A DNA stretch of 35,110 nucleotides from Microbispora sp. (GCA_019689655.1 JADGHC010000006.1:1-35110), one strand, 5' to 3'. Counted from the first letter of the stretch, positions 18,476 to 30,408 are shown. Numbers and translations are program-made. Notes: generated from the sequence alone by a model not told the origin.

Positions 18476-18612
18476 GGTGCCCGTAACCGGCACCTTCGGT
18501 GACCGCTGCGTCGGGTTTTACCCAGGAAGGTCGCGTGTTGTGGTTACGGACAGTGACGGTAAAGCCGACACCTCCAAAGGTCAAGCTGATTGGAAAAAAG
18601 AGCGTCAATCAG
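18476..18612. other. Structured intergenic region between bldD and the pyr operon
   Basis: Three successive inverted repeats lie in a 423-bp gap. (A) GGTGCC 18476-18481 with GGCACC 18489-18494. (B) GTCGG 18510-18514 plus TTTACC 18517-18522 with GGTAAA 18558-18563 plus CCGAC 18565-18569. (C) CTGATTG 18586-18592 with CAATCAG 18606-18612 around a GAAAAAAG loop. Which strand is transcribed is unknown: it could be the bldD 5' leader or an RNA on the plus strand. I recognise no known riboswitch class. The open frame over it on the plus strand looks non-coding. Confidence 0.4.
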
Positions 18613-18752
18613 TGCTCTCACCGAAATCCCCGACACCCGATGTGATGCGGCTTCCGATCCCCGGCGCGTCCGGCACGCCTCCGTGTGGTCCGCGTCACCC
18701 GCGGAGGCCCCGGGCATCGCCCCTGGCGGGAGGGGTGTCCGCAGACGGCCCT

Positions 18753-18758
18753 GATACT
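18753..18758 (+). promoter_or_regulatory. Candidate -10 of the pyr operon
   Basis: GATACT (or the overlapping TACTCT, 18755-18760) would give a start near 18766 and a leader of about 56 bases containing the PyrR-like hairpin. The -35 is poor. Confidence 0.4.
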
Positions 18759-18784
18759 CTAAGCCGAACCGGCACCCTTTAAGA

Positions 18785-18802
18785 CCCGTCCCGTGAGGCG
18801 GG
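18785..18802 (+). promoter_or_regulatory. PyrR-binding-like hairpin in the pyr leader
   Basis: CCCGTC-CCGTGA-GGCGGG folds into a 6-bp stem whose loop side carries GTCCCGTGAGGC, close to the PyrR-binding consensus GTCCNGNGAGGC known from Bacillus attenuators. It is preceded by CTTTAAGA, as in those sites. Directly 3' is GGGAAAGGTGGTGA, an almost perfect Shine-Dalgarno (18800-18813) for pyrR at 18822. Binding would block translation initiation, as reported for Mycobacterium smegmatis. No alternative terminator/antiterminator pair is visible. Confidence 0.7.
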
Positions 18803-18821
18803 AAAGGTGGTGACTTTTTTC

Positions 18822-19379
18822 ATGTCTGATGCCCGAAATCAGGCCCGCGCCGTCCTGGAGGGGCCCGACATCCACCGGGCGCTCACCCGGATCGCACACG
18901 AGATCCTCGAACGGACCCGGGGCGCGGAGAGCGTCGTCCTGATCGGCATACCCACCCGCGGCGCCACCCTCGCGCGGCGTATCGCCGGGCGCATCGCGCA
19001 GTTCGAGGGGATCGAGGTCCCCGTGGGCGCGATCGACGTCACGATGTACCGCGACGACCTGCGGTTGCGGCCCGCGCGCCCGCTCGGCCGCACCGAGCTC
19101 CCCCCGGACGGCGTGGACGGCAGGACCGTCGTGCTCGTGGACGACGTCCTCTACTCCGGCCGCACCGTGCGCGCCGCGCTCGACGCGCTGAACGACGTGG
19201 GCAGGCCCAGGGCGGTCCAGCTCGCCACGCTCGTGGACCGCGGCCACCGGGAGCTGCCGATCCGCGCCGACTACGTCGGCAAGAACCTGCCGACGTCCAA
19301 GAGCGAGAAGGTCAAGGTCTTCCTGGAGGAGACCGACGGGCGCGATGCGGTCGTGCTCATCAAGGAGGACGGCCGATGA
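18822..19379 (+). CDS. pyrR: PyrR, bifunctional regulator / uracil phosphoribosyltransferase
   Basis: Senses UMP and binds pyr mRNA; it also has uracil phosphoribosyltransferase activity. The 185-residue PRTase-fold protein shows [18 protein letters not shown] (about 35-52), TMYRDDL, the PRPP loop [22 protein letters not shown] (about 100-121), [15 protein letters not shown] and [21 protein letters not shown] at 18822 is used: it sits 8 bases after GGTGA of an extended Shine-Dalgarno. GTG codons at 18807 and 18810 are in frame but lie inside that Shine-Dalgarno. It is the first gene of the operon, so PyrR represses its own synthesis. Its TGA overlaps the pyrB ATG. Confidence 0.96.
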   Translation: MSDARNQARAVLEGPDIHRALTRIAHEILERTRGAESVVLIGIPTRGATLARRIAGRIAQFEGIEVPVGAIDVTMYRDDLRLRPARPLGRTELPPDGVDGRTVVLVDDVLYSGRTVRAALDALNDVGRPRAVQLATLVDRGHRELPIRADYVGKNLPTSKSEKVKVFLEETDGRDAVVLIKEDGR

Positions 19380-20311
19380 AGCGCCACCTGATCTCGACCG
19401 GCGACCTCACCCGCGACGACGCCCTCCTCATCCTCGACACGGCCGAGGAGCTGGCGCGGGTATCGGAGCGCTCCATCAAGAAGCTGCCGACGCTGCGCGG
19501 CCGTACGGTCGTGAACCTCTTCTACGAAGACTCCACCCGGACCCGCATCTCCTTCGAGGCCGCGGCCAAGCGCCTGTCGGCCGATGTGATCAACTTCTCG
19601 GCCAGGGGGTCGAGCGTGTCCAAGGGCGAGTCGCTGAAGGACACCGCGCTCACCCTGGAGGCCATGGGCGCCGACGCCGTCGTGATCCGGCACGGCGCCT
19701 CGGGCGCGCCGCACCGCCTGGCCACCTGGGTGCGCGGCAGCGTGGTCAACGCCGGCGACGGCACCCACGAGCACCCCACCCAGGCGCTGCTCGACGCCTT
19801 CAGCATCCGGCGGCGGCTGGGCCGGCTGGAGGGCCTGAAGGTCGCGATCGTGGGCGACGTGCTGCACAGCCGGGTCGCCCGGTCCAACGTGCTGCTGCTG
19901 CACACGCTCGGCGCGGAGGTGACGCTGGTCGCGCCGCCGACCCTGCTGCCGGTGGCGGTCGAGACCTGGCCTTGCCAGATCTCCTACGACTTCGACGCCG
20001 TGCTGCCCAAGGCGGACGTGGTGATGATGCTGCGGGTCCAGCTCGAACGGATGAACGCGGCCTACTTCCCCTCCGCGCGGGAGTACAGCCGCCGCTACGG
20101 CCTCGACCGCGACCGTTTCGCCCGCCTCCACGACGACGCCGTCGTCATGCACCCCGGTCCGATGAACCGCGGCATGGAGATCTCCGCGGAGGTCGCCGAC
20201 TCGGCGCGCTCGACCGTCGTCGAGCAGGTCGCCAACGGCGTGACGGTCCGGATGGCCGTCCTCTACCTGCTGCTCGGCGGTTCCGAGCCCGCGATCGGGG
20301 GCGCCGAATGA
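19376..20311 (+). CDS. pyrB: Aspartate carbamoyltransferase catalytic subunit
   Basis: Condenses carbamoyl phosphate with aspartate, the first committed pyrimidine step. The 311-residue protein has [25 protein letters not shown] (STRT carbamoyl-phosphate loop, about residues 46-70), [11 protein letters not shown] (the loop donated to the neighbouring subunit), [29 protein letters not shown] and [13 protein letters not shown]. No pyrI regulatory subunit gene is present; next comes pyrC, as usual in actinobacteria, where PyrB and dihydroorotase-like proteins can associate. ATGA overlap with pyrR; its own TGA overlaps an ATG at 20308. Confidence 0.97.
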   Translation: MKRHLISTGDLTRDDALLILDTAEELARVSERSIKKLPTLRGRTVVNLFYEDSTRTRISFEAAAKRLSADVINFSARGSSVSKGESLKDTALTLEAMGADAVVIRHGASGAPHRLATWVRGSVVNAGDGTHEHPTQALLDAFSIRRRLGRLEGLKVAIVGDVLHSRVARSNVLLLHTLGAEVTLVAPPTLLPVAVETWPCQISYDFDAVLPKADVVMMLRVQLERMNAAYFPSAREYSRRYGLDRDRFARLHDDAVVMHPGPMNRGMEISAEVADSARSTVVEQVANGVTVRMAVLYLLLGGSEPAIGGAE

Positions 20312-20337
20312 GCACGCTCGACCCTCACGAGGAGACT

Positions 20338-21639
20338 GTGACCACCATCCTCATCAGGGGCGCCCGGATCCTCGGCGGCGCTCCCGGCGACATCCTGCTG
20401 CGCGACGGCGCCGTGGCCGAGGTCGGCGACCTGGCGGGCGCGAAGGCGGACCGGACGGTCGACGCCGACGGGCTGATCGCCCTGCCCGGCCTCGTCGACC
20501 TGCACACCCACCTGCGCGAGCCCGGCCGGGAGGACGCCGAGACCGTCGAGACCGGCACCCAGGCGGCGGCGCGCGGCGGCTACACCGCCGTCCACGCGAT
20601 GGCCAACACCTCTCCCGTCGCCGACACCGCCGGCGTGGTGGAGCAGGTCTGGCGGCTCGGCCGGGAGTACGGCCACTGCGACGTGCAGCCCGTCGGCGCG
20701 GTGACCTCCGGCCTGGAGGGCCGCCAGCTCGCCGAGCTCGGCGCGATGGCCGACTCCGCGGCCCGCGTGCGGGTCTTCTCCGACGACGGCAAGTGCGTGT
20801 CGGACGCGGTGCTGATGCGCCGGGCGCTGGAGTACGTCAAGGCGTTCGACGGCGTCATCGCCCAGCACGCCCAGGAGCCCAGGCTGACCGAGGGCGCCCA
20901 GCTCAACGAGGGCGAGGTGTCGGCCAGGCTCGGCCTCACCGGCTGGCCGGCGGTCGCCGAGGAGGCGATCATCGCGCGCGACTGCCTGCTCGCCGCGCAC
21001 GTCGGCTCCCGGCTGCACATCTGCCACGTCTCCACCGCCGGCTCTGTCGAGATCATCCGCTGGGCCAAGTCGAAGGGCTGGGACGTGACCGCCGAGGTCA
21101 CCCCGCACCACCTGCTGCTGACCGACTCCTGCGCGGAGCGCTCGCCGCTCGGCCCGTACAACCCGATCTACAAGGTGAACCCGCCGCTGCGCACCGCCGA
21201 GGACGTGCGGGCGCTGCGCGAGGCGCTGGCCGACGGCACGATCGACTGCGTGGCCACCGACCACGCGCCCCACCCGGTCGAGGACAAGGAGACCGAGTGG
21301 GCGGCCGCCGCCATGGGCATGATCGGGCTGGAGACGGCCCTGTCCGTGGTCCAGGAGGCCATGGTCGAGACCGGGCTGCTCGACTGGGCCGGCGTCGCCG
21401 ACCGCATGTCCGTACGGCCGGCCAGGATCGGCCGCCTGGCGGGGCACGGACGCCTCATCGAGCCCGGCGCCCCCGCGAACATCACGCTGTACGACCCGTC
21501 GGTCCGGCAGCCCGTGGACCCGGCCGCGATGGCGTCCAAGAGCCGCAACACCCCCTACGAGGGGATGACCCTGCCCGGTCGCGTCGTCGCCACGTTCCTG
21601 CGCGGTCGCCCCACCGTTCTCGAAGGGAAGCTCGTATGA
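20338..21639 (+). CDS. pyrC: Dihydroorotase
   Basis: Cyclises carbamoyl aspartate to dihydroorotate. A class I amidohydrolase of 433 residues: the metal motif [97 protein letters not shown] and VATDHAPHP (the catalytic metal Asp). GTG at 20338 gives [12 protein letters not shown], where family members begin, with GAGGAG just upstream (20329-20334). An in-frame ATG at 20308, overlapping the pyrB stop, would add ten residues ([10 protein letters not shown]) and cannot be excluded. Its TGA overlaps carA. Confidence 0.96.
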   Translation: MTTILIRGARILGGAPGDILLRDGAVAEVGDLAGAKADRTVDADGLIALPGLVDLHTHLREPGREDAETVETGTQAAARGGYTAVHAMANTSPVADTAGVVEQVWRLGREYGHCDVQPVGAVTSGLEGRQLAELGAMADSAARVRVFSDDGKCVSDAVLMRRALEYVKAFDGVIAQHAQEPRLTEGAQLNEGEVSARLGLTGWPAVAEEAIIARDCLLAAHVGSRLHICHVSTAGSVEIIRWAKSKGWDVTAEVTPHHLLLTDSCAERSPLGPYNPIYKVNPPLRTAEDVRALREALADGTIDCVATDHAPHPVEDKETEWAAAAMGMIGLETALSVVQEAMVETGLLDWAGVADRMSVRPARIGRLAGHGRLIEPGAPANITLYDPSVRQPVDPAAMASKSRNTPYEGMTLPGRVVATFLRGRPTVLEGKLV

Positions 21640-22743
21640 CAGCCCTGCTCGTGCTCGAGGACGGACGCGTCTTCGAGGGAAGGCCGTACGGCGCCGTGGG
21701 CGAGACGTTCGGCGAGATGGTCTTCAACACCGGCATGACCGGCTACCAGGAGACGCTGACCGACCCCTCCTACCACCGCCAGATCGTGGCGATGACCGCC
21801 CCGCACATCGGCAACACCGGGGTCAACGACGAGGACCCGGAGTCCCGCAAGGTGTGGGTGGCGGGCTACGTGGTGCGCGAGCCGTCGCGGATGCCGTCGA
21901 ACTGGCGCTCCCGCGGGAGTCTCGACGACTACCTGCGCGACCAGGGCGTCGTCGGCATCGCGATGCCCGGCACCCGGGCCCTCACCCGCCACCTGCGCGA
22001 GCGCGGCGCGATGCGCGCGGGCGTCTTCAGCGAGGGCGGCGACGTCGACGAGCTCGTCGAGCGGGTGCGGCGCTCGCCCGGCATGGAGGGCGCCGACCTG
22101 GCCAGGGAGGTCAGCACGCCCGAGCCGTACGTCGTGCCGGCGCGCGGGCGCAAGCGCTTCACCGTCGCCGCGGTCGACCTCGGCATCAAGGCCATGACCC
22201 CCCGGCGCATGTCCGAGCGGGGCTGCGAGGTGCACGTGCTGCCCGCGACCGCCACGGCGGCCGACATCCTCGCCCTCGACCCCGACGGCGTGTTCTTCTC
22301 CAACGGCCCCGGCGACCCCGCCGCCGCCGGGTACGCGGTCGAGTCCCTGCGCGAGGTGCTGGACGCGGGCGTGCCGTTCTTCGGCATCTGCTTCGGCAAC
22401 CAGATCCTCGGCCGGGCGCTGGGCCTGGGCACCTACAAGCTGCGCTACGGCCACCGCGGGGTGAACCAGCCGGTGCGCGACCGAAGGACCGGCAAGGTCG
22501 AGATCTCCGCGCACAACCACGGCTTCGCCGTACGGGCGCCGCTGGACGGCCCCTTCGAGACGCCGTACGGCGCGGCGGAGGTCAGCCACGTCAACCTCAA
22601 CGACGACTGCGTGGAGGGGCTGCGCCTGCTGGAGCGCCCCGCGTTCAGCGTGCAGTACCACCCCGAGGCGGCCGCGGGCCCGCACGACGCCGCATACCTG
22701 TTCGACGAGTTCTGCGAGCTGATGGACAAGAAGGGGGCCAAGG

Positions 22744-22751
<8 letters not shown>
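21636..22751 (+). CDS. carA: Carbamoyl-phosphate synthase, small (glutaminase) subunit
   Basis: Releases ammonia from glutamine and passes it to CarB. The 371-residue protein has the N-terminal domain with [30 protein letters not shown] and [14 protein letters not shown], and a C-terminal class I glutamine amidotransferase domain with [23 protein letters not shown] (nucleophile Cys252), HNHGFAV and [14 protein letters not shown] (His342, Glu344). ATG at 21636 overlaps the pyrC stop, and the end overlaps the carB start by 8 bases, so the two subunits are coupled. The same carbamoyl phosphate also serves arginine synthesis. Confidence 0.97.
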
Positions 22752-26022
<3,271 letters not shown>

Positions 26023-26141
26023 CTCGGGACGCGAAAGGGCGCGCCGGCGATCCCGGGCGAGGGGAGCCGGCCCCGAGCGACGAGGTGTGGGCGCCCGCAG
26101 CCGCGTGCGCGGGGCGGGCGTCATGAGCAGGGAGGAAGGGA

Positions 26142-26999
26142 GTGGCCGGCAGTCCGGTTCAGGTCACGGGCACGGTGCTGACGACGCGCCGCGTGGACGC
26201 CTACCATGCGCTCACCGTCGTCGCGCCGGGCATCGCCGACCGGTTCCGGCCCGGTCACTTCGTCACGGTCGCGGTCGGGGGCCGCAACTCCTCGATGCTC
26301 ACCCGGCGGGCCTTCACGATCCACGACGTGAAGCCGGACTACGGTGGCACGGTGGAGCTCGTCTTCGCCGTACGCGGCCCTGGGACGGCCTGGCTCGCCG
26401 ACCTGCGGGCGCGCGACACGCTCGACATGGTCGGCCCGCTCGGCCGTCCCTTCCCCCTGCCCCGCGACCCCTGCACCTGCGTACTGGTCGGCGACGAGCA
26501 CGGCGCGGCGCCGCTGTTCGCCCTGGGGGACGCGCTGCAGCAGCGGGGCTGCCGCATCGACTTCGTGCTGGGGGCGTCGTCGGCCGACCGGGTCTTCGGC
26601 GCGCTGCGGGCCCGCAGGATGGGCGAGACGACCACGCTGACGACGGAGGACGGCTCGCTGGGCATGCGCGGCACGGTGACCGACGTGCTGCCCGGCGTGA
26701 TCGCCGACGCGCGGGCCGACGTGGTCTACGCGTGCGGCCCGATGGAGACGCTGCGCGGCGTCACGGCCGTCGCCGTCGAGTTCGACATCCCCGTGCAGGT
26801 GGCCGTGGAGGAGTCCATGGCCTGCGGCATCGGCGTCTGCATGACGTGCGTCGTGCCGGTCATCGGCGACGACGGCGTGACCCGCATGGTCCGGGCCTGC
26901 ACCGAGGGGCCGGTCTTCCGGGGGGAGCGGGTGCGGTTCGACGACGTCGGCACCATCCCGTTCGACGCGCTCGGCGCGCCGGGCGGACGACATGCCTGA
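26142..26999 (+). CDS. pyrK: Dihydroorotate dehydrogenase electron-transfer subunit
   Basis: Passes electrons from PyrD to NAD+. The 285-residue ferredoxin-reductase-like protein has a beta-barrel FAD domain with LTRRAFTIHD (about 53-62), GPLGRPF (flavin diphosphate), a nucleotide domain with VVYACGPMETL (about 194-204), and a C-terminal [2Fe-2S] site: Cys228, Cys233 and Cys236 (CGIGVCMTC) plus Cys253 (VRAC). All four Cys ligands are present. GTG at 26142 follows a GGAGGAAGGGA Shine-Dalgarno (26131-26141). It is separated from carB by 119 bp with no terminator seen and from pyrD by 18 bp. Its presence identifies the dehydrogenase as class 1B. Confidence 0.94.
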   Translation: MAGSPVQVTGTVLTTRRVDAYHALTVVAPGIADRFRPGHFVTVAVGGRNSSMLTRRAFTIHDVKPDYGGTVELVFAVRGPGTAWLADLRARDTLDMVGPLGRPFPLPRDPCTCVLVGDEHGAAPLFALGDALQQRGCRIDFVLGASSADRVFGALRARRMGETTTLTTEDGSLGMRGTVTDVLPGVIADARADVVYACGPMETLRGVTAVAVEFDIPVQVAVEESMACGIGVCMTCVVPVIGDDGVTRMVRACTEGPVFRGERVRFDDVGTIPFDALGAPGGRHA

Positions 27000-27017
27000 G
27001 CCGGGGTGGGGGGACCG

Positions 27018-27992
27018 GTGACCGCCGACCTCCGGACCTATCTTGCGCACGTCGAGCTGCCCAACCCGGTGCTGACCGCGTCCGGCTGCGGCGGGACCGG
27101 CCGTGAGCTGGCCCAGTTCTCCGACGTCCACCGGCTGGGCGCGTTCGTCACCCGGTCGATCACCATGGCCCCCCGTGCGGGACGGCCGACGCCGCGGATG
27201 GCGGAGACCCCCTCCGGGCTGCTGAACGCCGTGGGCCTGCAGGGCCCGGGCGTCGAGGCGTTCCTGGAGCGCGAGCTGCCCTGGCTGGCCGAGCGCGGGG
27301 CCCGCACCGTGGTGTCGATCGGCGGCGGCACCGTCGCCGAGTACACGGCGCTGGCGCGGCGCCTGGCGGGCGCCGAAGGCATCACCGCCGTGGAGATCAA
27401 CCTGTCCTGCCCGAACGTCGAGGACCGCGGCAGGGTGTTCGCCCGCGACGGGTCCGCCGCGGCGGAGGTCGTGGCCTCGGTGCGCGCGGCCACGCCGTAC
27501 GAGGTGCCGGTGATCGCCAAGCTCTCCCCGGACGTGGCGGACATCGTGGCGGTCGCGCGGGCGTGCGTGGACGGCGGCGCCGACGCCCTCGCGATGATCA
27601 ACACACCGGTCGGGATGAGCATCGACGTGGACACGATGCGCCCCGCGCTCGCGGCCGGCACCGGCGGCCTGTCCGGCCCCGCCATACGGCCCCTGGCGGT
27701 GCGCTGCGTGTGGCAGGTCCACGCGGCGCTGCCCGGCGTGCCGATCGTGGGCATGGGCGGCGTGACGACCGGCAGGGACGCCCTCGAGCTCGTCCTGGCG
27801 GGCGCCTGCGCCGTCGCGGTGGGCACGGCGCTGTTCCACGACCCCTACGCGTGCCCGCGCGTCCTGCGGGAGCTTGAGGAGCTTCTGGAGGAGCGCGGGT
27901 TCGACCGGCTCGCCGACGCCGTGGGCCTGGCCCACCGGCCGGCGGGCGCGCAACCACTGTCGCGATCAGATCTCGAGGAGAGTTCGCTTTGA
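27018..27992 (+). CDS. pyrD: Dihydroorotate dehydrogenase, class 1B catalytic subunit
   Basis: FMN enzyme oxidising dihydroorotate to orotate in the cytoplasm. The 324-residue TIM barrel has LPNPVLTASGCGG, VTRSITMAPRAGRPTPRM (Arg46 where many class 1 enzymes have Lys), TPSGLLNAVGLQGPG, ITAVEINLSCPNVED with the class 1 catalytic base Cys131, VPVIAKLSPDV, AMINTPVGM and VGMGGVTTGRDALEL. Membrane-bound class 2 enzymes have Ser at that catalytic position and an N-terminal membrane helix, both absent here. GTG at 27018 is preferred over GTG 27006 because the run of G's (27008-27013) between them can act as Shine-Dalgarno. The stop overlaps pyrF. Confidence 0.94.
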   Translation: MTADLRTYLAHVELPNPVLTASGCGGTGRELAQFSDVHRLGAFVTRSITMAPRAGRPTPRMAETPSGLLNAVGLQGPGVEAFLERELPWLAERGARTVVSIGGGTVAEYTALARRLAGAEGITAVEINLSCPNVEDRGRVFARDGSAAAEVVASVRAATPYEVPVIAKLSPDVADIVAVARACVDGGADALAMINTPVGMSIDVDTMRPALAAGTGGLSGPAIRPLAVRCVWQVHAALPGVPIVGMGGVTTGRDALELVLAGACAVAVGTALFHDPYACPRVLRELEELLEERGFDRLADAVGLAHRPAGAQPLSRSDLEESSL

Positions 27993-28702
27993 CCACGCCC
28001 GCTCCCATCGCCGTCGCCCTGGACGCGCCCGACCTGGAGACCGCGGCCCGCTGGGCCGGCCTGGTCACCCCGCACGTCTCCACGGTGAAGGTGGGACTGG
28101 AGCTCTACCTGCGGTACGGGCCCGACGTGATCGCCTCCGTGCGCGGCGCGAGCGGGGTGCAGATCTTCCTGGACCTCAAGCTCCACGACATCCCGAACAC
28201 CGTCGGCGCCGCCGCCCGCGCGGTCGCCCGGCTCAAGCCGACGTACCTCACCGTGCACGCCGCGGGCGGGCACGCGATGGTCAAGGCGGCCGTCGAGGCG
28301 GCCCCCAACACGCAGATCGCGGCCGTGACGCTCCTGACGTCGCTCTCCGAGGCCGATCTCGGCGAGATCGGTATCCAGGGACCCCCGGAGGACGTCGTGC
28401 GCCGTATGGCCGCCGTGGCCGTCTCGGCGGGCGCCCAGGCGCTGGTCTGCTCGCCCCGCGAGGTCGCCGCCGTACGCACGGAGGTCGGCCCGGATGTGAC
28501 GCTCATCACGCCCGGGGTGCGGCCCGCCGGCGCCGACACCCAGGACCAGGCGCGGGTGGCCACTCCCGAGGAGGCGATCGCCCGGGGGGCCGACCTCCTC
28601 GTGATCGGACGGCCCATCACCGGGGCGCCCGACCCCGGTGCGGCGGCCGCCGGAATCGCCGCCGCGCTGCGCCGCGTGAGCCCCGGGGCGAGCGCCGGCT
28701 GA
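27989..28702 (+). CDS. pyrF: Orotidine 5'-phosphate decarboxylase
   Basis: Final step to UMP. The 237-residue TIM barrel has the family starts IAVALDAPDLETA and VSTVKVGLELY, then the catalytic IFLDLKLHDIPNTV (DxKxxD, about 60-73), YLTVHAAGG, VTLLTSLSEADL, LVCSPREVAAV, LITPGVRPAGADTQDQARVATPEEAIARGADLLVIGRPIT (phosphate loop). This is the short bacterial form, not the longer type found in some actinobacteria such as mycobacteria. The start is TTG at 27989, overlapping the pyrD stop (TTGA), with GAGGAGAG ahead (27975-27982). Orotate phosphoribosyltransferase (pyrE) is missing from the operon and must lie elsewhere. Confidence 0.95.
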   Translation: MTTPAPIAVALDAPDLETAARWAGLVTPHVSTVKVGLELYLRYGPDVIASVRGASGVQIFLDLKLHDIPNTVGAAARAVARLKPTYLTVHAAGGHAMVKAAVEAAPNTQIAAVTLLTSLSEADLGEIGIQGPPEDVVRRMAAVAVSAGAQALVCSPREVAAVRTEVGPDVTLITPGVRPAGADTQDQARVATPEEAIARGADLLVIGRPITGAPDPGAAAAGIAAALRRVSPGASAG

Positions 28703-28745
28703 GCCCCCGGCGGGGTCCCCGGCGGGGTCCCCGGGCGAGCGCCGG
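28688..28745. repeat. Short direct repeat spanning the end of pyrF
   Basis: GCGAGCGCCGG occurs at 28688-28698 and 28735-28745, each preceded by CCCCGGG(G). Between them GGCGGGGTCCCC is also repeated in tandem. It looks like a local duplication of the pyrF 3' end. The GGGGTCCCC palindromes may act as a weak terminator. Confidence 0.55.
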
Positions 28746-28820
28746 ATGCGCCCGTGAGCGGGCGAGGAGCGGCTTCGGGATCGTCACCTTGCGTCATCCC
28801 GCTCCGGGCCTGCTGAGGCG

Positions 28821-28880
28821 GTTTCGATATACGAAGAGTGACTTTTCCAATACCAAAAGTAGTAAAATCTATTTTGTGGT
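28821..28880. promoter_or_regulatory. AT-rich island with three inverted repeats upstream of mihF
   Basis: About 32% GC over 60 bases (19 of 60), against well over 70% around it. It holds TTCG-N5-CGAA (28823-28835), ACTTTT-N8-AAAAGT (28841-28860) and AAAAT-CT-ATTTT (28864-28875). TAAAAT (28863-28868) could be an additional -10. It may be a promoter or a binding region for a nucleoid protein, perhaps mIHF itself. Confidence 0.5.
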
Positions 28881-28900
28881 CCGCGAAACCCCGCTTGACG

Positions 28901-28929
28901 TTGCCGTTACGGCCAAGACCAGCTAGTTT
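28901..28929 (+). promoter_or_regulatory. Candidate mihF promoter
   Basis: TTGCCG (28901-28906), 17 bases, TAGTTT (28924-28929); predicted start near 28936, about 40 bases before the GTG. Confidence 0.5.
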
Positions 28930-28975
28930 CCCCTCCCGTCCGAGTACATCGACAAGAAATTTGAGGTGACCCGGC

Positions 28976-29299
28976 GTGGCTCTTCCTCCCCTGACCCCCG
29001 AGCAGCGCGCCGCAGCTCTTGAGAAGGCTGCCAAGGCACGCAAGGAGCGTGCCGAGGTCAAGAACCGGCTCAAGCACGGCGCGGTTTCTCTGGCTGAGGT
29101 GCTGAAGGATGGGCAGACCGACGACGTCATCGGCAAGATGAAGGTCTCGGCTCTGCTGGAGTCGCTCCCTGGCGTCGGCAAGGTCCGCGCCAAGCAGCTC
29201 ATGGAGCGCCTTGGTATCGCCGAATCCCGTCGCGTGCGGGGTCTCGGCGCCAACCAGCGCGCCTCCTTGGAGCGCGAGTTCGGCGGCGCTGAGAGCTGA
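28976..29299 (+). CDS. mihF: Actinobacterial integration host factor, mIHF
   Basis: A small nucleoid-associated protein that bends DNA and supports phage integration and global gene control in mycobacteria and Streptomyces. The 107-residue product starts [35 protein letters not shown] (a long basic helix is the region up to about residue 40) and carries the helix-two-turn-helix DNA-binding part [22 protein letters not shown], ending [22 protein letters not shown] at 28976 follows GAGGTGA (28963-28969) at good spacing. Position just upstream of gmk is conserved across actinobacteria. Its codon use includes more T in third positions than neighbouring genes, as is common for highly expressed genes. 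Confidence 0.95.
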   Translation: MALPPLTPEQRAAALEKAAKARKERAEVKNRLKHGAVSLAEVLKDGQTDDVIGKMKVSALLESLPGVGKVRAKQLMERLGIAESRRVRGLGANQRASLEREFGGAES

Positions 29300-29336
29300 T
29301 CTCGGCGACGTACGAGCGAGTTCACGGGGGTACGGA

Positions 29337-29981
29337 GTGACCGACATGTCCCGGTCCGCTGGAGATCGGGCCCGAGAGGCAGCCGCGACCAGCGCGTCCC
29401 GGACACGCGGCGGTGACTCCATGCCTCTCCCGCGCCTGACGGTCCTGTCCGGTCCGTCGGGTGTGGGGAAGTCCACGGTCGTCGCCGAGCTCCGGCGGTC
29501 CCACCCCGAGGTGTGGCTGTCGGTCTCGGTGACTACCCGCAAGCCCCGTCCGGGGGAGCGGCACGGCGTGGAGTACTTCTTCGCCGACGACGACGAGTTC
29601 GACGAGCTCGTCGCCTCCGGCGAGCTTCTGGAGTGGGCAGAGTTCGCCGGCAACCGGTACGGCACGCCCAGGCGGCCGGTGCTGGAGAAGCTGGCCGCCG
29701 GGGTCCCCACGCTGCTGGAGATCGACCTGCAGGGTGCCAGGCAGGTACGCAGGACGATGCCCGAGGCCCTGCTCGTGTTCCTGGCCCCGCCGAGCTGGGA
29801 GGAGCTGGAGCGGCGGCTGCGCGGCCGCGGCACCGAGCCTCCCGACGTGATCGCCCGGCGGCTGGAGGCGGCCCGTGTCGAGCTGGCGGCGGAGAAGGAG
29901 TTCGACGTCACAATCGTCAACACGTCCGTCAAGGACGTGTGCCACCGGCTGATAACCTTGATGGGAAACTCACCTAGGTAG
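29337..29981 (+). CDS. gmk: Guanylate kinase
   Basis: Phosphorylates GMP and dGMP with ATP. The 214-residue product has an N-terminal extension of about 30 residues ([20 protein letters not shown], likely disordered) before the core: [16 protein letters not shown] (P-loop, about 35-49), [20 protein letters not shown] (GMP site), [36 protein letters not shown]-like [19 protein letters not shown] (lid) and [13 protein letters not shown] at 29337 is chosen for GGGGG at 29326-29330; ATG at 29346 is a close alternative. It lies 37 bp after mihF and 13 bp before rpoZ, in one transcription unit. Confidence 0.95.
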   Translation: MTDMSRSAGDRAREAAATSASRTRGGDSMPLPRLTVLSGPSGVGKSTVVAELRRSHPEVWLSVSVTTRKPRPGERHGVEYFFADDDEFDELVASGELLEWAEFAGNRYGTPRRPVLEKLAAGVPTLLEIDLQGARQVRRTMPEALLVFLAPPSWEELERRLRGRGTEPPDVIARRLEAARVELAAEKEFDVTIVNTSVKDVCHRLITLMGNSPR

Positions 29982-29994
29982 GGGAATCACTGAC

Positions 29995-30258
29995 GTGGCA
30001 AGCAGCTCCGCCTACGCGGAAGGCATCACCAACCCGCCCATCGACACGCTTCTCGACATCGTCGACAGCAAGTACAGCCTCGTGATCATGGGCGCGAAGC
30101 GGGCGCGCCAGATCAACGCCTACTACTCGCAGCTCGGCGAGGGCCTGCTGGAGTACGTGGGGCCCCTCGTGGAGACCCACGCCCAGGAGAAGCCGCTGTC
30201 CATCGCCCTGCGCGAGGTCGCCGAGGGCCTGCTCACCGCCGAGCCCATCGAGAGCTGA
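29995..30258 (+). CDS. rpoZ: RNA polymerase omega subunit
   Basis: Helps fold and assemble the beta-prime subunit of RNA polymerase. The 87-residue protein has [36 protein letters not shown] (about 11-46, the conserved core that clamps the beta-prime C-terminus), [30 protein letters not shown] and a short tail. The length and the YVGPLV segment are typical of actinobacterial omega. GTG at 29995 follows AGGGGAA (29979-29987 area). It is in line with mihF and gmk, and coaBC follows after 150 bp of GC-rich sequence in which no separate gene is seen. Confidence 0.96.
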   Translation: MASSSAYAEGITNPPIDTLLDIVDSKYSLVIMGAKRARQINAYYSQLGEGLLEYVGPLVETHAQEKPLSIALREVAEGLLTAEPIES

Positions 30259-30408
30259 GCGGACACCCGGTGAAGCCGGAGGGGCCGTGCCGCCGGTCCG
30301 GCCGGCCGGTGAGCGGCCCCGGGCGGCCCGGGAGGTTCTCCGGCACGCCCGCGGCGCGGACCGGCGTATGTGAGCGCCCCGATGGCGAGCGGGAAACACG
30401 GTGAGTCG

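Noticed and set aside
18544-18556. TTACGGACAGTGA as a BldD operator (autoregulation)
   Set aside because: The outer TNAC and GTNA halves fit, but two inner consensus positions fail and it overlaps stem B of the structured region.
18477-18782. 101-codon plus-strand frame between bldD and pyrR
   Set aside because: No ribosome binding site, Pro/Arg/Ser-rich random-looking sequence, and it overlaps the inverted repeats and the pyr promoter.
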